A DNA stretch of 64,000 nucleotides from Nocardia africana NBRC 100379 (GTDB lineage: Bacteria > Actinomycetota > Actinomycetes > Mycobacteriales > Mycobacteriaceae). The stretch is taken from NCBI RefSeq assembly GCF_001612635.1, contig NZ_BDAV01000011.1:124001-188000 (forward strand). The letters run 5' to 3'. Positions within the stretch are counted from its first letter, which is position 1. Every line of letters starts with the position of its first letter. The notes beneath the pieces were generated by a model. That model was not told the origin of the DNA. It made no database searches and saw only the letters and a list, made by a program, of their open reading frames with translations. Positions 25,182-31,688 of the stretch are shown piece by piece. The translations under genes and the position numbers were made by a program.

Positions 25182-26047
25182 CCTAGATGCTCCTTCGCTA
25201 CCTGCCGTAACGCGATCCTGCTGCGTGCCGCATCCAGTGCGGCAGACCGCAGGACCTCGTATGCTCCAGCGTACCGACGGAGGCTAGCGGGTTTCTCCAA
25301 ATACAGGTCACCCGTGTAGGTTTCCGCGTATACGACGTTGTGGTTGGTGTGGCCGAAGCGCAGCATCACGAATGGACCGATCGCTTCGCCTACTGGCACG
25401 CCGGCGGTGAACGGAAGAACCCGAATGTCGATATTCTCGCGCGTACTTATGTCTGCCAGATAGCGCACCTGGATACTCATCACTTTGCCGCTTCCGACGA
25501 CGCGACGAAGAGCCGCCTCATGAACGATGAGTTGCAATTCAACCGGCCGGACCTTGCGAGTAATGAGTAGTTGCCGTCGAATTTTGAGTTGGACATGCCG
25601 TTCGATCGCGTCGTCCGTGCCGTTCGGCAATGCGTTTCGCGACAGCACCCGGGCATAGTCGGGGGTTTGAAGTAGGCCGGGGATCAGTTCGGGCTGGTAC
25701 GTGGCAATCTCCTGTGCGGCGGACTCCAACCCCACGTAGATATCGAAGTCGGCCGGAATCAGATCGTCGTACTCGTGCCACCAGTTCTGCGTATTAGCCT
25801 GCTGGGCAAGACCTTTCATCGCATCGGTCTTCTCCTCATCGAATTCGTACAGTCGGCAGTACGCCTCGATCTCGGGAACCGACAGCTTCTGCGTGAGCCC
25901 TTTCTCGATCCGCATCAAGGTCGGCGCCGAGCGTCCGATGTGTGCCGCGGCCTCGGCCAGGCTCATGCCGCTCTCCTCCCGCGCCTGCCTGAGGTAGTAG
26001 CCGAGCTGGCGTTTCGGCAGGGACAGCGGTTCCCCGGGTTCGGCCAT
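25178..26047 (-). CDS. XRE-family regulator with DUF5753 effector domain (WhiJ-like)
   Basis: The 289-residue protein has an N-terminal XRE HTH (LGYYLRQAREESGMSLAEAA, IGRSAPTLMRIEKG) and the C-terminal DUF5753 domain (LESAAQEIATYQPELIPGLL; VRYLADISTRENIDIRVLPF). The ATG at 26047 has GAAAGGGGG upstream. Together with the coupled DUF397 gene it forms the actinobacterial XRE/DUF397 pair, present in many copies per genome and implicated in development or stress switches. Its target may be its own promoter or the divergent small-protein operon. Confidence 0.92.
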   Translation of the reverse strand: MAEPGEPLSLPKRQLGYYLRQAREESGMSLAEAAAHIGRSAPTLMRIEKGLTQKLSVPEIEAYCRLYEFDEEKTDAMKGLAQQANTQNWWHEYDDLIPADFDIYVGLESAAQEIATYQPELIPGLLQTPDYARVLSRNALPNGTDDAIERHVQLKIRRQLLITRKVRPVELQLIVHEAALRRVVGSGKVMSIQVRYLADISTRENIDIRVLPFTAGVPVGEAIGPFVMLRFGHTNHNVVYAETYTGDLYLEKPASLRRYAGAYEVLRSAALDAARSRIALRQVAKEHLG

Positions 26048-26385
26048 CGAATGCCCCCTTTCTGTGCATTGCGAAGTGAAATGGTGCCTTTGGATTCCTG
26101 AAATCGGTCCTGGCGCTTTGTGTCACTTCCGGCGAAATTTCATGTTGCGCAGGCGGACCAGGCCGGTCGGTGGTCTTCTGGTGCTGCTACCACGACCGAC
26201 GCGAAACCATGTCCGCTTCTGCGGTCGACATCAACAGAGGAACCTGACGAATCGCTAGTGCGGCCACAGGTGGAGTGCGCCCCCTGTGCCACGGCTACCG
26301 CACATGATAGCCGAGTCGTACCGGCCCGGCGAGCGTCGGTCGGGAATTGCGTTCCAGCCCAACGTCTTCGAAGGAGATGCAACCA
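26048..26385. other. Intergenic region between the XRE gene and the small-protein operon
   Basis: This 338-base gap has no convincing gene on either strand. It should carry the divergent promoters. Visible features are the palindromic core GAAATTTC, a GAAGTGAAA / TCACTTC pair on either side of the XRE promoter zone, and AAGGAG at 26371-26376, the ribosome site of the next gene. I find no tRNA or stem-loop terminator. Confidence 0.5.
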
Positions 26386-26739
26386 GTGCCCTACTCGCCG
26401 ATCGACGATGATGCACTCCTCGCGCTACCGGGTATCTGCGATCTGCCGCAGATCGAATTGGCCCACGACCTGATGCAAGAGCATCGGAACTGCCGGATCG
26501 AGCAGTGTGCGTGGAAACGGGTGGCCTACCGGACGCTGGTGCATTTCCGGCGGGTCGAGCCGCCGCGGTTGAGCCCGCGTGAGCGTGCGCACCGGCGCGG
26601 TATCGAATTCCCTGTCGGCAGTGGGTTTTCCGGTTCGCCACGTCAGAACGCGGTGCCGATCGAGACGTTCGAGCAGGTGCTTGCAGGGTTGACGGAACTG
26701 GCAGACAGCCTGCACCCGAACGTCGTTCGTGATCGGTGA
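26386..26739 (+). CDS. Hypothetical protein, first gene of a small-protein operon
   Basis: A 117-residue unrecognised protein (PYSPIDDDALLALPGICDLP near the start) with a basic, Arg-rich middle (CRIEQCAWKRVAYRTLVHFRR, two cysteines) and an amphipathic C-terminus. The GTG at 26386 is nine bases after AAGGAG. It is followed after three bases by the next gene. It sits divergent from the XRE/DUF397 pair; a functional link is inferred only from position. Confidence 0.7.
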   Translation: MPYSPIDDDALLALPGICDLPQIELAHDLMQEHRNCRIEQCAWKRVAYRTLVHFRRVEPPRLSPRERAHRRGIEFPVGSGFSGSPRQNAVPIETFEQVLAGLTELADSLHPNVVRDR

Positions 26740-26742
26740 GCG

Positions 26743-27090
26743 ATGGGGACATGGAACGTCCTGTCGAGCGTCGTCACGGTGCTGTCGGGGTGTGGCGTCG
26801 TGCTGCTCGCCGTCGGATGTTTCTGGCCTCGCGATGATGCCCCGCGTGCGGGACACGGCGAGCGATGGGACGGCGCGAACGGCAGGCCGCCGATCGCGTG
26901 GCTCACGGACTGGAGTTGTGCCCCTCCCGGCCGGCCCTTCACTACGGCCGAGGCCCACCACTGGATGCAGATCCATCGTGACCACGACTGCCCGCGCAAG
27001 CGTGCGGCCTTCGCCGCGCTGGTCGCGGCCGGCCGCATTCATCCCGATACCACCCGCCGGAACACCCTCAGGAGCGAACCCGATGAGTGA
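26743..27090 (+). CDS. Small membrane-anchored hypothetical protein
   Basis: A 115-residue protein with one N-terminal hydrophobic segment (VLSSVVTVLSGCGVVLLAVG, about residues 6-27) and a soluble Trp/His/Cys-containing tail (AEAHHWMQIHRDHDCPRKRA). It has no typical lipobox and no cleavage site, so it is probably anchored. It starts three bases after the previous stop and overlaps the next gene by eight bases, marking an operon of three. Function unknown. Confidence 0.65.
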   Translation: MGTWNVLSSVVTVLSGCGVVLLAVGCFWPRDDAPRAGHGERWDGANGRPPIAWLTDWSCAPPGRPFTTAEAHHWMQIHRDHDCPRKRAAFAALVAAGRIHPDTTRRNTLRSEPDE

Positions 27091-27295
27091 TCGCGAGACG
27101 AACAACCCAGCAGCGGAAGCAGATTCGATGCCGGAGCGAATTCCGGAGCTTACCGCGCGGGCCGAAACCGCAGGTTACGTTCTCGTCCGCGGCGTCCGTC
27201 CGCAACTGGAATGGAAACTGCTGGACAGGGAAAGCGGCGACGAGATCTTCTGTGCGGCCGAACTGGACGCAATCGAACACTGGCTCGATTCGTGA
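27083..27295 (+). CDS. Small hypothetical protein, third gene of the operon
   Basis: A 70-residue protein (MSDRETNNPAAEADSMPE at the start; EWKLLDRESGDEIFCAAELD near the end) resembling small compact alpha/beta proteins; no family recognised. The ATG at 27083 is eight bases after AGGAG and lies inside the previous gene. The disordered N-terminus is followed by a predicted beta-rich core GYVLVRGVRPQLEWKLL. Confidence 0.65.
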   Translation: MSDRETNNPAAEADSMPERIPELTARAETAGYVLVRGVRPQLEWKLLDRESGDEIFCAAELDAIEHWLDS

Positions 27296-27309
27296 TCCGT
27301 GTCCGGTTG

Positions 27310-27537
27310 TCAGCGAAACGCCGAGGTGGCCGCACGCCACGGAGCGCGGCCGGCGCGGTGCCGGCCAGTGGGCGCGACGCCGCCTTGGCGCACCATGCGC
27401 CGCCGGGTCACCTCGTCGGCCTGTGCGGGAATCCGTCGGGTCCGTCCCGGCGCCAGGGAGGCGACCGCGACCAGCGCGCTGGCCCCCAGTGCGGCGGCGA
27501 ACGGCACCAGGGCGTTCGCGGTCAGCGGAAGAGCCAT
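27310..27537 (-). CDS. Small hydrophobic hypothetical protein
   Basis: A 75-residue protein with an N-terminal hydrophobic stretch (LVPFAAALGASALVAVASLA) followed by an Arg-rich tail (RRIPAQADEVTRRRMVRQGG). The ATG at 27537 is five bases after GAGGAGG, a strong ribosome site. It is probably a single-pass membrane protein with a cytoplasmic basic tail. It ends 14 bases from the convergent small-protein operon. Confidence 0.6.
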   Translation of the reverse strand: MALPLTANALVPFAAALGASALVAVASLAPGRTRRIPAQADEVTRRRMVRQGGVAPTGRHRAGRAPWRAATSAFR

Positions 27538-27679
27538 GACTGCCTCCTCGTCGTCGGTTGGACAGAGCAGACGACCGCTTTGCACGCTATCGGTGGGTCG
27601 GACTCGCGGTAGAGCGACACGCCGCCGCGCATTTCGCCCGGCACGCCGTGGAGTCGGCGGCGAACACCACCACAGTCTC

Positions 27680-27693
27680 TATAACGTGTTCTA
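27680..27693 (+). promoter_or_regulatory. KstR-type operator
   Basis: TATAACGTGTTCTA fits TNNAACNNGTTNNA, the palindromic motif bound by KstR, the cholesterol-catabolism repressor of mycobacteria and relatives, at every defined position. It lies 8 bases upstream of the ATG at 27702 and overlaps TCTAAT (27690-27695), a plausible -10 for a leaderless transcript. Confidence 0.75.
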
Positions 27694-27701
27694 ATTTCGG
27701 C

Positions 27702-28853
27702 ATGACCGGTGTGCAGGGACGGGTGGATCCGGCCTTCGAGGCGGTCCGGGAGGTGTTCGCCGCCAACCTGTCCGAGGGGCGAGATCTCGGCGCCTCGGTG
27801 GCGGTGTGTGTGGACGGACATCCCGTCGTGGATCTGTGGGGCGGTGTCGCCGACGAACGCACCGGGCGAGCGTGGGAGCAGGACACGGCCTGCGTGGTCT
27901 TCTCGTGCACGAAAGCGCTCACCGCGACGGCGGCTCTCGCCGTCGCGCGAGACGTCGGCATCGACCCGGACGAGCCGGTCGCGCGGTGGTGGCCCGAATA
28001 CGCGGTCGAGGGAAAGGAATCCACCACACTCTCCGACATGCTGACCCATCGGGCCGGGCTGCCCGTCTTCGAGCAGCCGATCACGGTGGCCGAGGCCGCC
28101 GATCCGGAGCTGATGGCGCGCACCCTCGCGGCGCAGCGCCCGATCTGGCAGCCGGGTAGCGAACATGGTTACCACGCACTGACTTTCGGCTGGCTCGTGG
28201 GCGAGTTCGTACGCCGCCAGACGCATTCGACGGTCGGGGACTATGTGCGCGGCCACTTCGGCGCGGATCTGCGCATCGGCGTCTCCGCCGACGAGGCCGC
28301 GCGTGCGGCGCGCCTGGCCCGCCCGCCCGCTGCCGAGATGGCGTGGACGGGTGACATCGGGTCGATCGATGCGGCCGCGGCGGCTCGCTTGGCGGAGGTT
28401 TATCGCGATCCGGAGTCGCTGCTGATGCGCTCTTCGTCCAATCCGGCTGCCGCATACAACCATTCGGATGTGCTGGCGGGCGGTTGGCCGGCGTCGGGAC
28501 TGGTCGTCACCGCCCGCGCCCTCGCCGGCTTCTATCGCGACCTCGTCGCGGGAAAACTGTTGCCGCAGGCGGTGCTCGCGGAGGCCACGAGAGAGCGGGT
28601 GCGCGGGGTGGACACGGTGTTGCAACTCGAGACGGCATTCGGCTGGGGCTACATGCTGCCGTCGCAGAACTTCGTGCTGCCCGACACCGCGGCAGCCACC
28701 GCCTTCGGACATCCCGGAGCGGGCGGTTCGGTCGGCATGGGCGACATCGACAACCAGGTGGCGATCGCCTTCGTCCCGAATCTGCGCCGCGACTGGCTCG
28801 CCGGTGACCGGCGAGCCTACGACCTGGTCGCCGCCGTGTACGACTGCCTGTGA
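27702..28853 (+). CDS. Beta-lactamase-fold serine hydrolase/esterase (class C-like)
   Basis: This 383-residue protein belongs to the EstB/penicillin-binding-protein-like esterases: catalytic SxxK is SCTK at about residue 71, the second motif is probably YHA in EHGYHALTFGW (Tyr), and the GHPGAGGSVGMGD block forms the third wall. There is no signal peptide, so it is cytoplasmic and more likely an esterase or lipase than a beta-lactamase. The ATG at 27702 is set by the promoter geometry. The upstream KstR box suggests induction during sterol catabolism, for example hydrolysis of sterol esters or a side-chain ester (inference). Confidence 0.9.
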   Translation: MTGVQGRVDPAFEAVREVFAANLSEGRDLGASVAVCVDGHPVVDLWGGVADERTGRAWEQDTACVVFSCTKALTATAALAVARDVGIDPDEPVARWWPEYAVEGKESTTLSDMLTHRAGLPVFEQPITVAEAADPELMARTLAAQRPIWQPGSEHGYHALTFGWLVGEFVRRQTHSTVGDYVRGHFGADLRIGVSADEAARAARLARPPAAEMAWTGDIGSIDAAAAARLAEVYRDPESLLMRSSSNPAAAYNHSDVLAGGWPASGLVVTARALAGFYRDLVAGKLLPQAVLAEATRERVRGVDTVLQLETAFGWGYMLPSQNFVLPDTAAATAFGHPGAGGSVGMGDIDNQVAIAFVPNLRRDWLAGDRRAYDLVAAVYDCL

Positions 28854-28874
28854 TGTCGCCGGGTCTCCCGGAAT

Positions 28875-29270
28875 TCAGACGAAGGCGGCCGCTCTGCGGA
28901 GGGCGTCGAGGGTGGTTTCGGGTGAGGTGTTGAAGCAGAACCGGATTCCCGGCGCTGCCTCGGCGACGAGGTTGACGACTCGTTCGAACAGCAGGGTGTG
29001 TTCGGGGACCGCTCGCACCGCCCCACCCACCATGACGAGGTCGAACGATCGGCTCGCCAGTACTGCGCGGAGCTCGTTCTCCGCCTCGTCGGGCGCCGCG
29101 GACACCAGGCATGGCGTGATGTCGAATTCGGTGTCCTGAAGCGCGGCGTTGGCGGCCTCGACCCTGGCCATGAGTTGCTCCTCGTCCAGATCGGGAAAAC
29201 GACTGTAGTCCAACGCTCGTGGATGCAATCCGATGGTCAGCGCGCGGAGGCGGGCAGCGGGATCGGTCAT
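28875..29270 (-). CDS. Conserved hypothetical protein
   Basis: A 131-residue protein I do not place with confidence. It starts MTDPAARLRALTIGLHPRAL, has FDITPCLVSAAPDEAENELR and FDLVMVGGAVRAVPEHTLLFE, a beta-alpha pattern like a small Rossmann or flavodoxin-like domain. No signal peptide or membrane segment. It is convergent with the serine hydrolase and divergent from a short gene at 29300. Confidence 0.7.
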   Translation of the reverse strand: MTDPAARLRALTIGLHPRALDYSRFPDLDEEQLMARVEAANAALQDTEFDITPCLVSAAPDEAENELRAVLASRSFDLVMVGGAVRAVPEHTLLFERVVNLVAEAAPGIRFCFNTSPETTLDALRRAAAFV

Positions 29271-29299
29271 CGGTGTCCTCCGAGAAGGGGGGTGGCAGC

Positions 29300-29461
29300 G
29301 TGTCCACGTGGGACGATGGGCCTGTTCGGCAATTTAGCTTTGAAAGCAAAGGTGGTGCGCATCGGGGCTGGCGCGCCGCGGTGGGCCCGCTGACCGCGGA
29401 GCAGCGGGCCCTGGTCATCACGACACTGCGCGCCTACGAGGAAGCCGTTTCCTCCGGCTGA
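29300..29461 (+). CDS. Small hypothetical protein (53 residues)
   Basis: A GTG at 29300, preceded by a GGGGGG tract seven bases upstream, opens a 53-residue frame: STWDDGPVRQFSFESKGGAH, then VGPLTAEQRALVITTLRAYE. The predicted beta-turn-helix composition and good codon-position bias suggest a genuine small protein. It lies 29 bases from the divergent hypothetical and 14 bases from the convergent NTF2-like gene. Function unknown. Confidence 0.5.
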   Translation: MSTWDDGPVRQFSFESKGGAHRGWRAAVGPLTAEQRALVITTLRAYEEAVSSG

Positions 29462-29475
29462 CACCGCCGTGGTGG

Positions 29476-29943
29476 TCAGGGTTCGAGGTCGACGACGCCT
29501 GTGCCGCCGGCGATGTCGAACGGCACCGACACCTGATCGTGCGTGATCAGCCAGGTGCCGTCGATCTTTCGCATTCCGTAGGTGACCCGGACCCACATAC
29601 CGCTGTTGGCCACCCCGTTCTTCATCGTGCCGTGCAGTCGAGCGAAGGCGTGCCCGAACGCCACGTCCTCGCCCACGGTGAACGTCAGGTCGCGAATCTC
29701 GTAGTTCACGTCCTCGAAGAACAGGAACACCTTGGCCCAGTTGTCGAGTTTCGCCGCGATCCCGACATGCTGGAGTGGCGGCTCGACATCGAAGGACACG
29801 ACGTCGGTCGCGTACGCCTGCCGCACCGCGTCGAGATCCTTGGCGCGCAGTCCCGCGATCAGCCGGTCGATCTGCCGCCTGATCTCGGCTTCGTCGGAGG
29901 CGGTGCGGTCGGCGCGGGACCGAAAGTCGTTGGATACGGTCAT
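29476..29943 (-). CDS. SnoaL-like/NTF2-fold protein (ketosteroid-isomerase-like)
   Basis: The 155-residue protein has the SnoaL_3/NTF2 pattern: EAEIRRQIDRLIAGLRAKDL, YATDVVSFDVEPPLQHVG and MWVRVTYGMRKIDGTWLITH. Family members are isomerases, cyclases or proteins of unknown role. The ATG at 29943 has GAGGAG upstream. It follows the FMN reductase gene by ten bases, forming a two-gene operon, perhaps for a small xenobiotic. Confidence 0.85.
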   Translation of the reverse strand: MTVSNDFRSRADRTASDEAEIRRQIDRLIAGLRAKDLDAVRQAYATDVVSFDVEPPLQHVGIAAKLDNWAKVFLFFEDVNYEIRDLTFTVGEDVAFGHAFARLHGTMKNGVANSGMWVRVTYGMRKIDGTWLITHDQVSVPFDIAGGTGVVDLEP

Positions 29944-29953
29944 GTTCGGCTCC

Positions 29954-30538
29954 TCAGGAAGTGGCGAGAGTGGTTTCGGCGCCGGCTCGCAGCGGGGCGA
30001 GCGCGGTGCTCCACGCGATGACTTGGTCCAGTGTCTTGTCCAACGCGGCGGCATGATGGTCACGTGGGACGAACGTGGTGTGGTTCTCGAAATCGGTGAG
30101 CACCGAGATCGAGACCTGGTAGCCCACATCGGCCATGCCCAGCGAGCTGCAGACCGCCCGCAGCTGCACGACCGCGCGAGCGCCGCCGTTCGCGCCGTAG
30201 GAGACGAATCCGACCGACTTGTCGACCCACTCCGCGAACACATGATCGAGGGCGTTCTTCAGCACCCCTGGCATGCCACCGTTGTATTCGGGCGTCACCA
30301 GCACGAAGCCGTCGAACTGGGCGATCCGCTCGGCCCAGGCCCGGGTGTGCGCATGCACCGAGGGGCCGAACATCGGCGGCACCGGTTCGTCCAGATGTGG
30401 CAGCGGGTGGTCGCGCAGATCGATCAGTTCGAACTCGGCATCGCTACGACGCGCTGCCGAGTCCAGAACCCACTGCGCGATCTGCGCACCGTTGCGGTTG
30501 GGGCGGGTACTGCCGAGAATGATGCCGATTCTGGTCAT
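29954..30538 (-). CDS. NADPH-dependent FMN reductase
   Basis: This 194-residue flavodoxin-fold protein has the FMN phosphate loop GSTRPNRNGAQIAQWV, the isoalloxazine-binding LVTPEYNGGMPGVLKNALD and the C-terminal region of NADPH:FMN reductases. It reduces FMN or quinone/azo substrates with NADPH. The ATG at 30538 is preceded by GGAG. It heads an operon with the NTF2-like gene. Confidence 0.9.
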   Translation of the reverse strand: MTRIGIILGSTRPNRNGAQIAQWVLDSAARRSDAEFELIDLRDHPLPHLDEPVPPMFGPSVHAHTRAWAERIAQFDGFVLVTPEYNGGMPGVLKNALDHVFAEWVDKSVGFVSYGANGGARAVVQLRAVCSSLGMADVGYQVSISVLTDFENHTTFVPRDHHAAALDKTLDQVIAWSTALAPLRAGAETTLATS

Positions 30539-30695
30539 TTCCGGAACTCCTGGATGGCTGAAAACTGGTACGTCCTCTACGACGACGCAGCCGCCGAAAA
30601 TGTCAGGCGGTGCTGGTCCCGGCCCTCGCGGGCGCGACGGCGGGCCGGCGCCCGGTTGCGCGGTGTGCGGATCGGCGCTGGTTACGATCGGTTTC

Positions 30696-31184
30696 ATGCT
30701 GCGAGGACTTGCTGGTACAGCCGTGGTGGTCGGTGTGGCGCTGGCCGGGGCCGCGGGACCGGGTCTGGCCGAACCCATCCCCACCGCATTCGCCGCCGGC
30801 ACCGAGGGACTGGATCCGCTGCTGGCCGCCGCCTACACGATGGCCGAACGACAGGCCCACCAGCAGGGCGTGCCGCTCGGGATCGTGTCCGGACACCGCA
30901 CCCGCGACGAACAGGAACAGCTGTGGGAGCAGGGCATCGCCACCTACGGCGGTCCCGACGCCGCGCGGCGGTGGGTACTGCCACCGGACGAATCCACGCA
31001 CGTGACCGGTAAGGCCATCGACGTCGGTCCGCAACAGGGCGCACAGTGGTTGCAGGACAACGGGAATCGCTGGGGGCTGTGCCGGACATTCGACAACGAG
31101 TGGTGGCACTTCGAGTTGCAGACCTTCCCCGGCGGCGCCTGCCCGCCCCGCTGGCCCGACGCCAGTGTCCGTCCGCACCGATAG
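30696..31184 (+). CDS. Secreted M15-family D,D-carboxypeptidase (VanY-like)
   Basis: A 162-residue exported protein: signal peptide LRGLAGTAVVVGVALAGAAG with likely cleavage after residue 25, then an M15 zinc peptidase domain with SGHRTRDEQEQLWEQG, the zinc ligands in STHVTGKAIDVGP (His...Asp) and EWWHFEL (His). It is predicted to trim D-Ala-D-Ala stem peptides of peptidoglycan. It is shorter than many VanY proteins but has the full catalytic core. No obvious operon partner. Confidence 0.9.
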   Translation: MLRGLAGTAVVVGVALAGAAGPGLAEPIPTAFAAGTEGLDPLLAAAYTMAERQAHQQGVPLGIVSGHRTRDEQEQLWEQGIATYGGPDAARRWVLPPDESTHVTGKAIDVGPQQGAQWLQDNGNRWGLCRTFDNEWWHFELQTFPGGACPPRWPDASVRPHR

Positions 31185-31340
31185 CGCGAAACTCGCGAAT
31201 CGGATAGCTACCACCCGGTATTCAGCAAACTTTCGGAGACACGCCGATTGTCCTGTCCATAACCGGTGTGGCGCACTCGCGGATGGGGCACTGTAAATGT
31301 CTGGCGGTTTCCCGGCAGACGGGCCGGGACGCTCGAAGCG

Positions 31341-31646
31341 ATGGAGGTTCGGGTGCGAGGGCGGGTTCCGGTGCGGCGGAGCGGTGCGACATGTGGCGAT
31401 GCGGTGTACGGCGAGACCGGACCGGACATACCCACGGTCCAGCTGATCCCCGAGACCGGTCTGTCCTCGATACCGTGCGGATGGCTGTTGCCGGAACTGC
31501 CCACCGCCCTGCTCATCGCGGTCTTCGTCGGCACCGGCTGGGTCGGCTACGCGGCGTCCGACCGGCCGATTCCCGATCCGCCGCTGACGGTCGTGGTCGC
31601 ACCCGGCGACCGGGATTCACTCTCGATCACCTTCGGCGACCGGTAA
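31341..31646 (+). CDS. Hypothetical membrane protein
   Basis: A 101-residue protein with one probable membrane helix (LPTALLIAVFVGTGWVGYAA, about residues 55-75), a basic N-terminus and a short C-terminal beta-like tail. The ATG at 31341 is tentative; an in-frame start lies upstream at 31266 and no ribosome site is clear for either. It ends just before a bidirectional terminator facing the jetC-like gene. Confidence 0.5.
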   Translation: MEVRVRGRVPVRRSGATCGDAVYGETGPDIPTVQLIPETGLSSIPCGWLLPELPTALLIAVFVGTGWVGYAASDRPIPDPPLTVVVAPGDRDSLSITFGDR

Positions 31647-31648
31647 GC

Positions 31649-31675
31649 CGCGCCGGGCCGAATGTGCCCGGCGCG
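31649..31675. terminator. Bidirectional terminator at the end of the Wadjet-type operon
   Basis: CGCGCCGGGC / GCCCGGCGCG forms a perfect ten-base-pair stem with a seven-base loop. It lies between the stop codons of the hypothetical membrane protein (31646) and the jetC-like gene (31689), so the operon ends here with no fourth gene. Confidence 0.8.
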
Positions 31676-31688
31676 CAACGTGTTCCGT

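Noticed and set aside
27702..28853. Annotation as a beta-lactamase
   Set aside because: It has the SxxK fold but lacks a signal peptide and has esterase-type neighbours and promoter; resistance is unsupported.
29345..29375. GCTTT-G-AAAGC as an operator
   Set aside because: Five-base arms inside a small coding frame; expected by chance.
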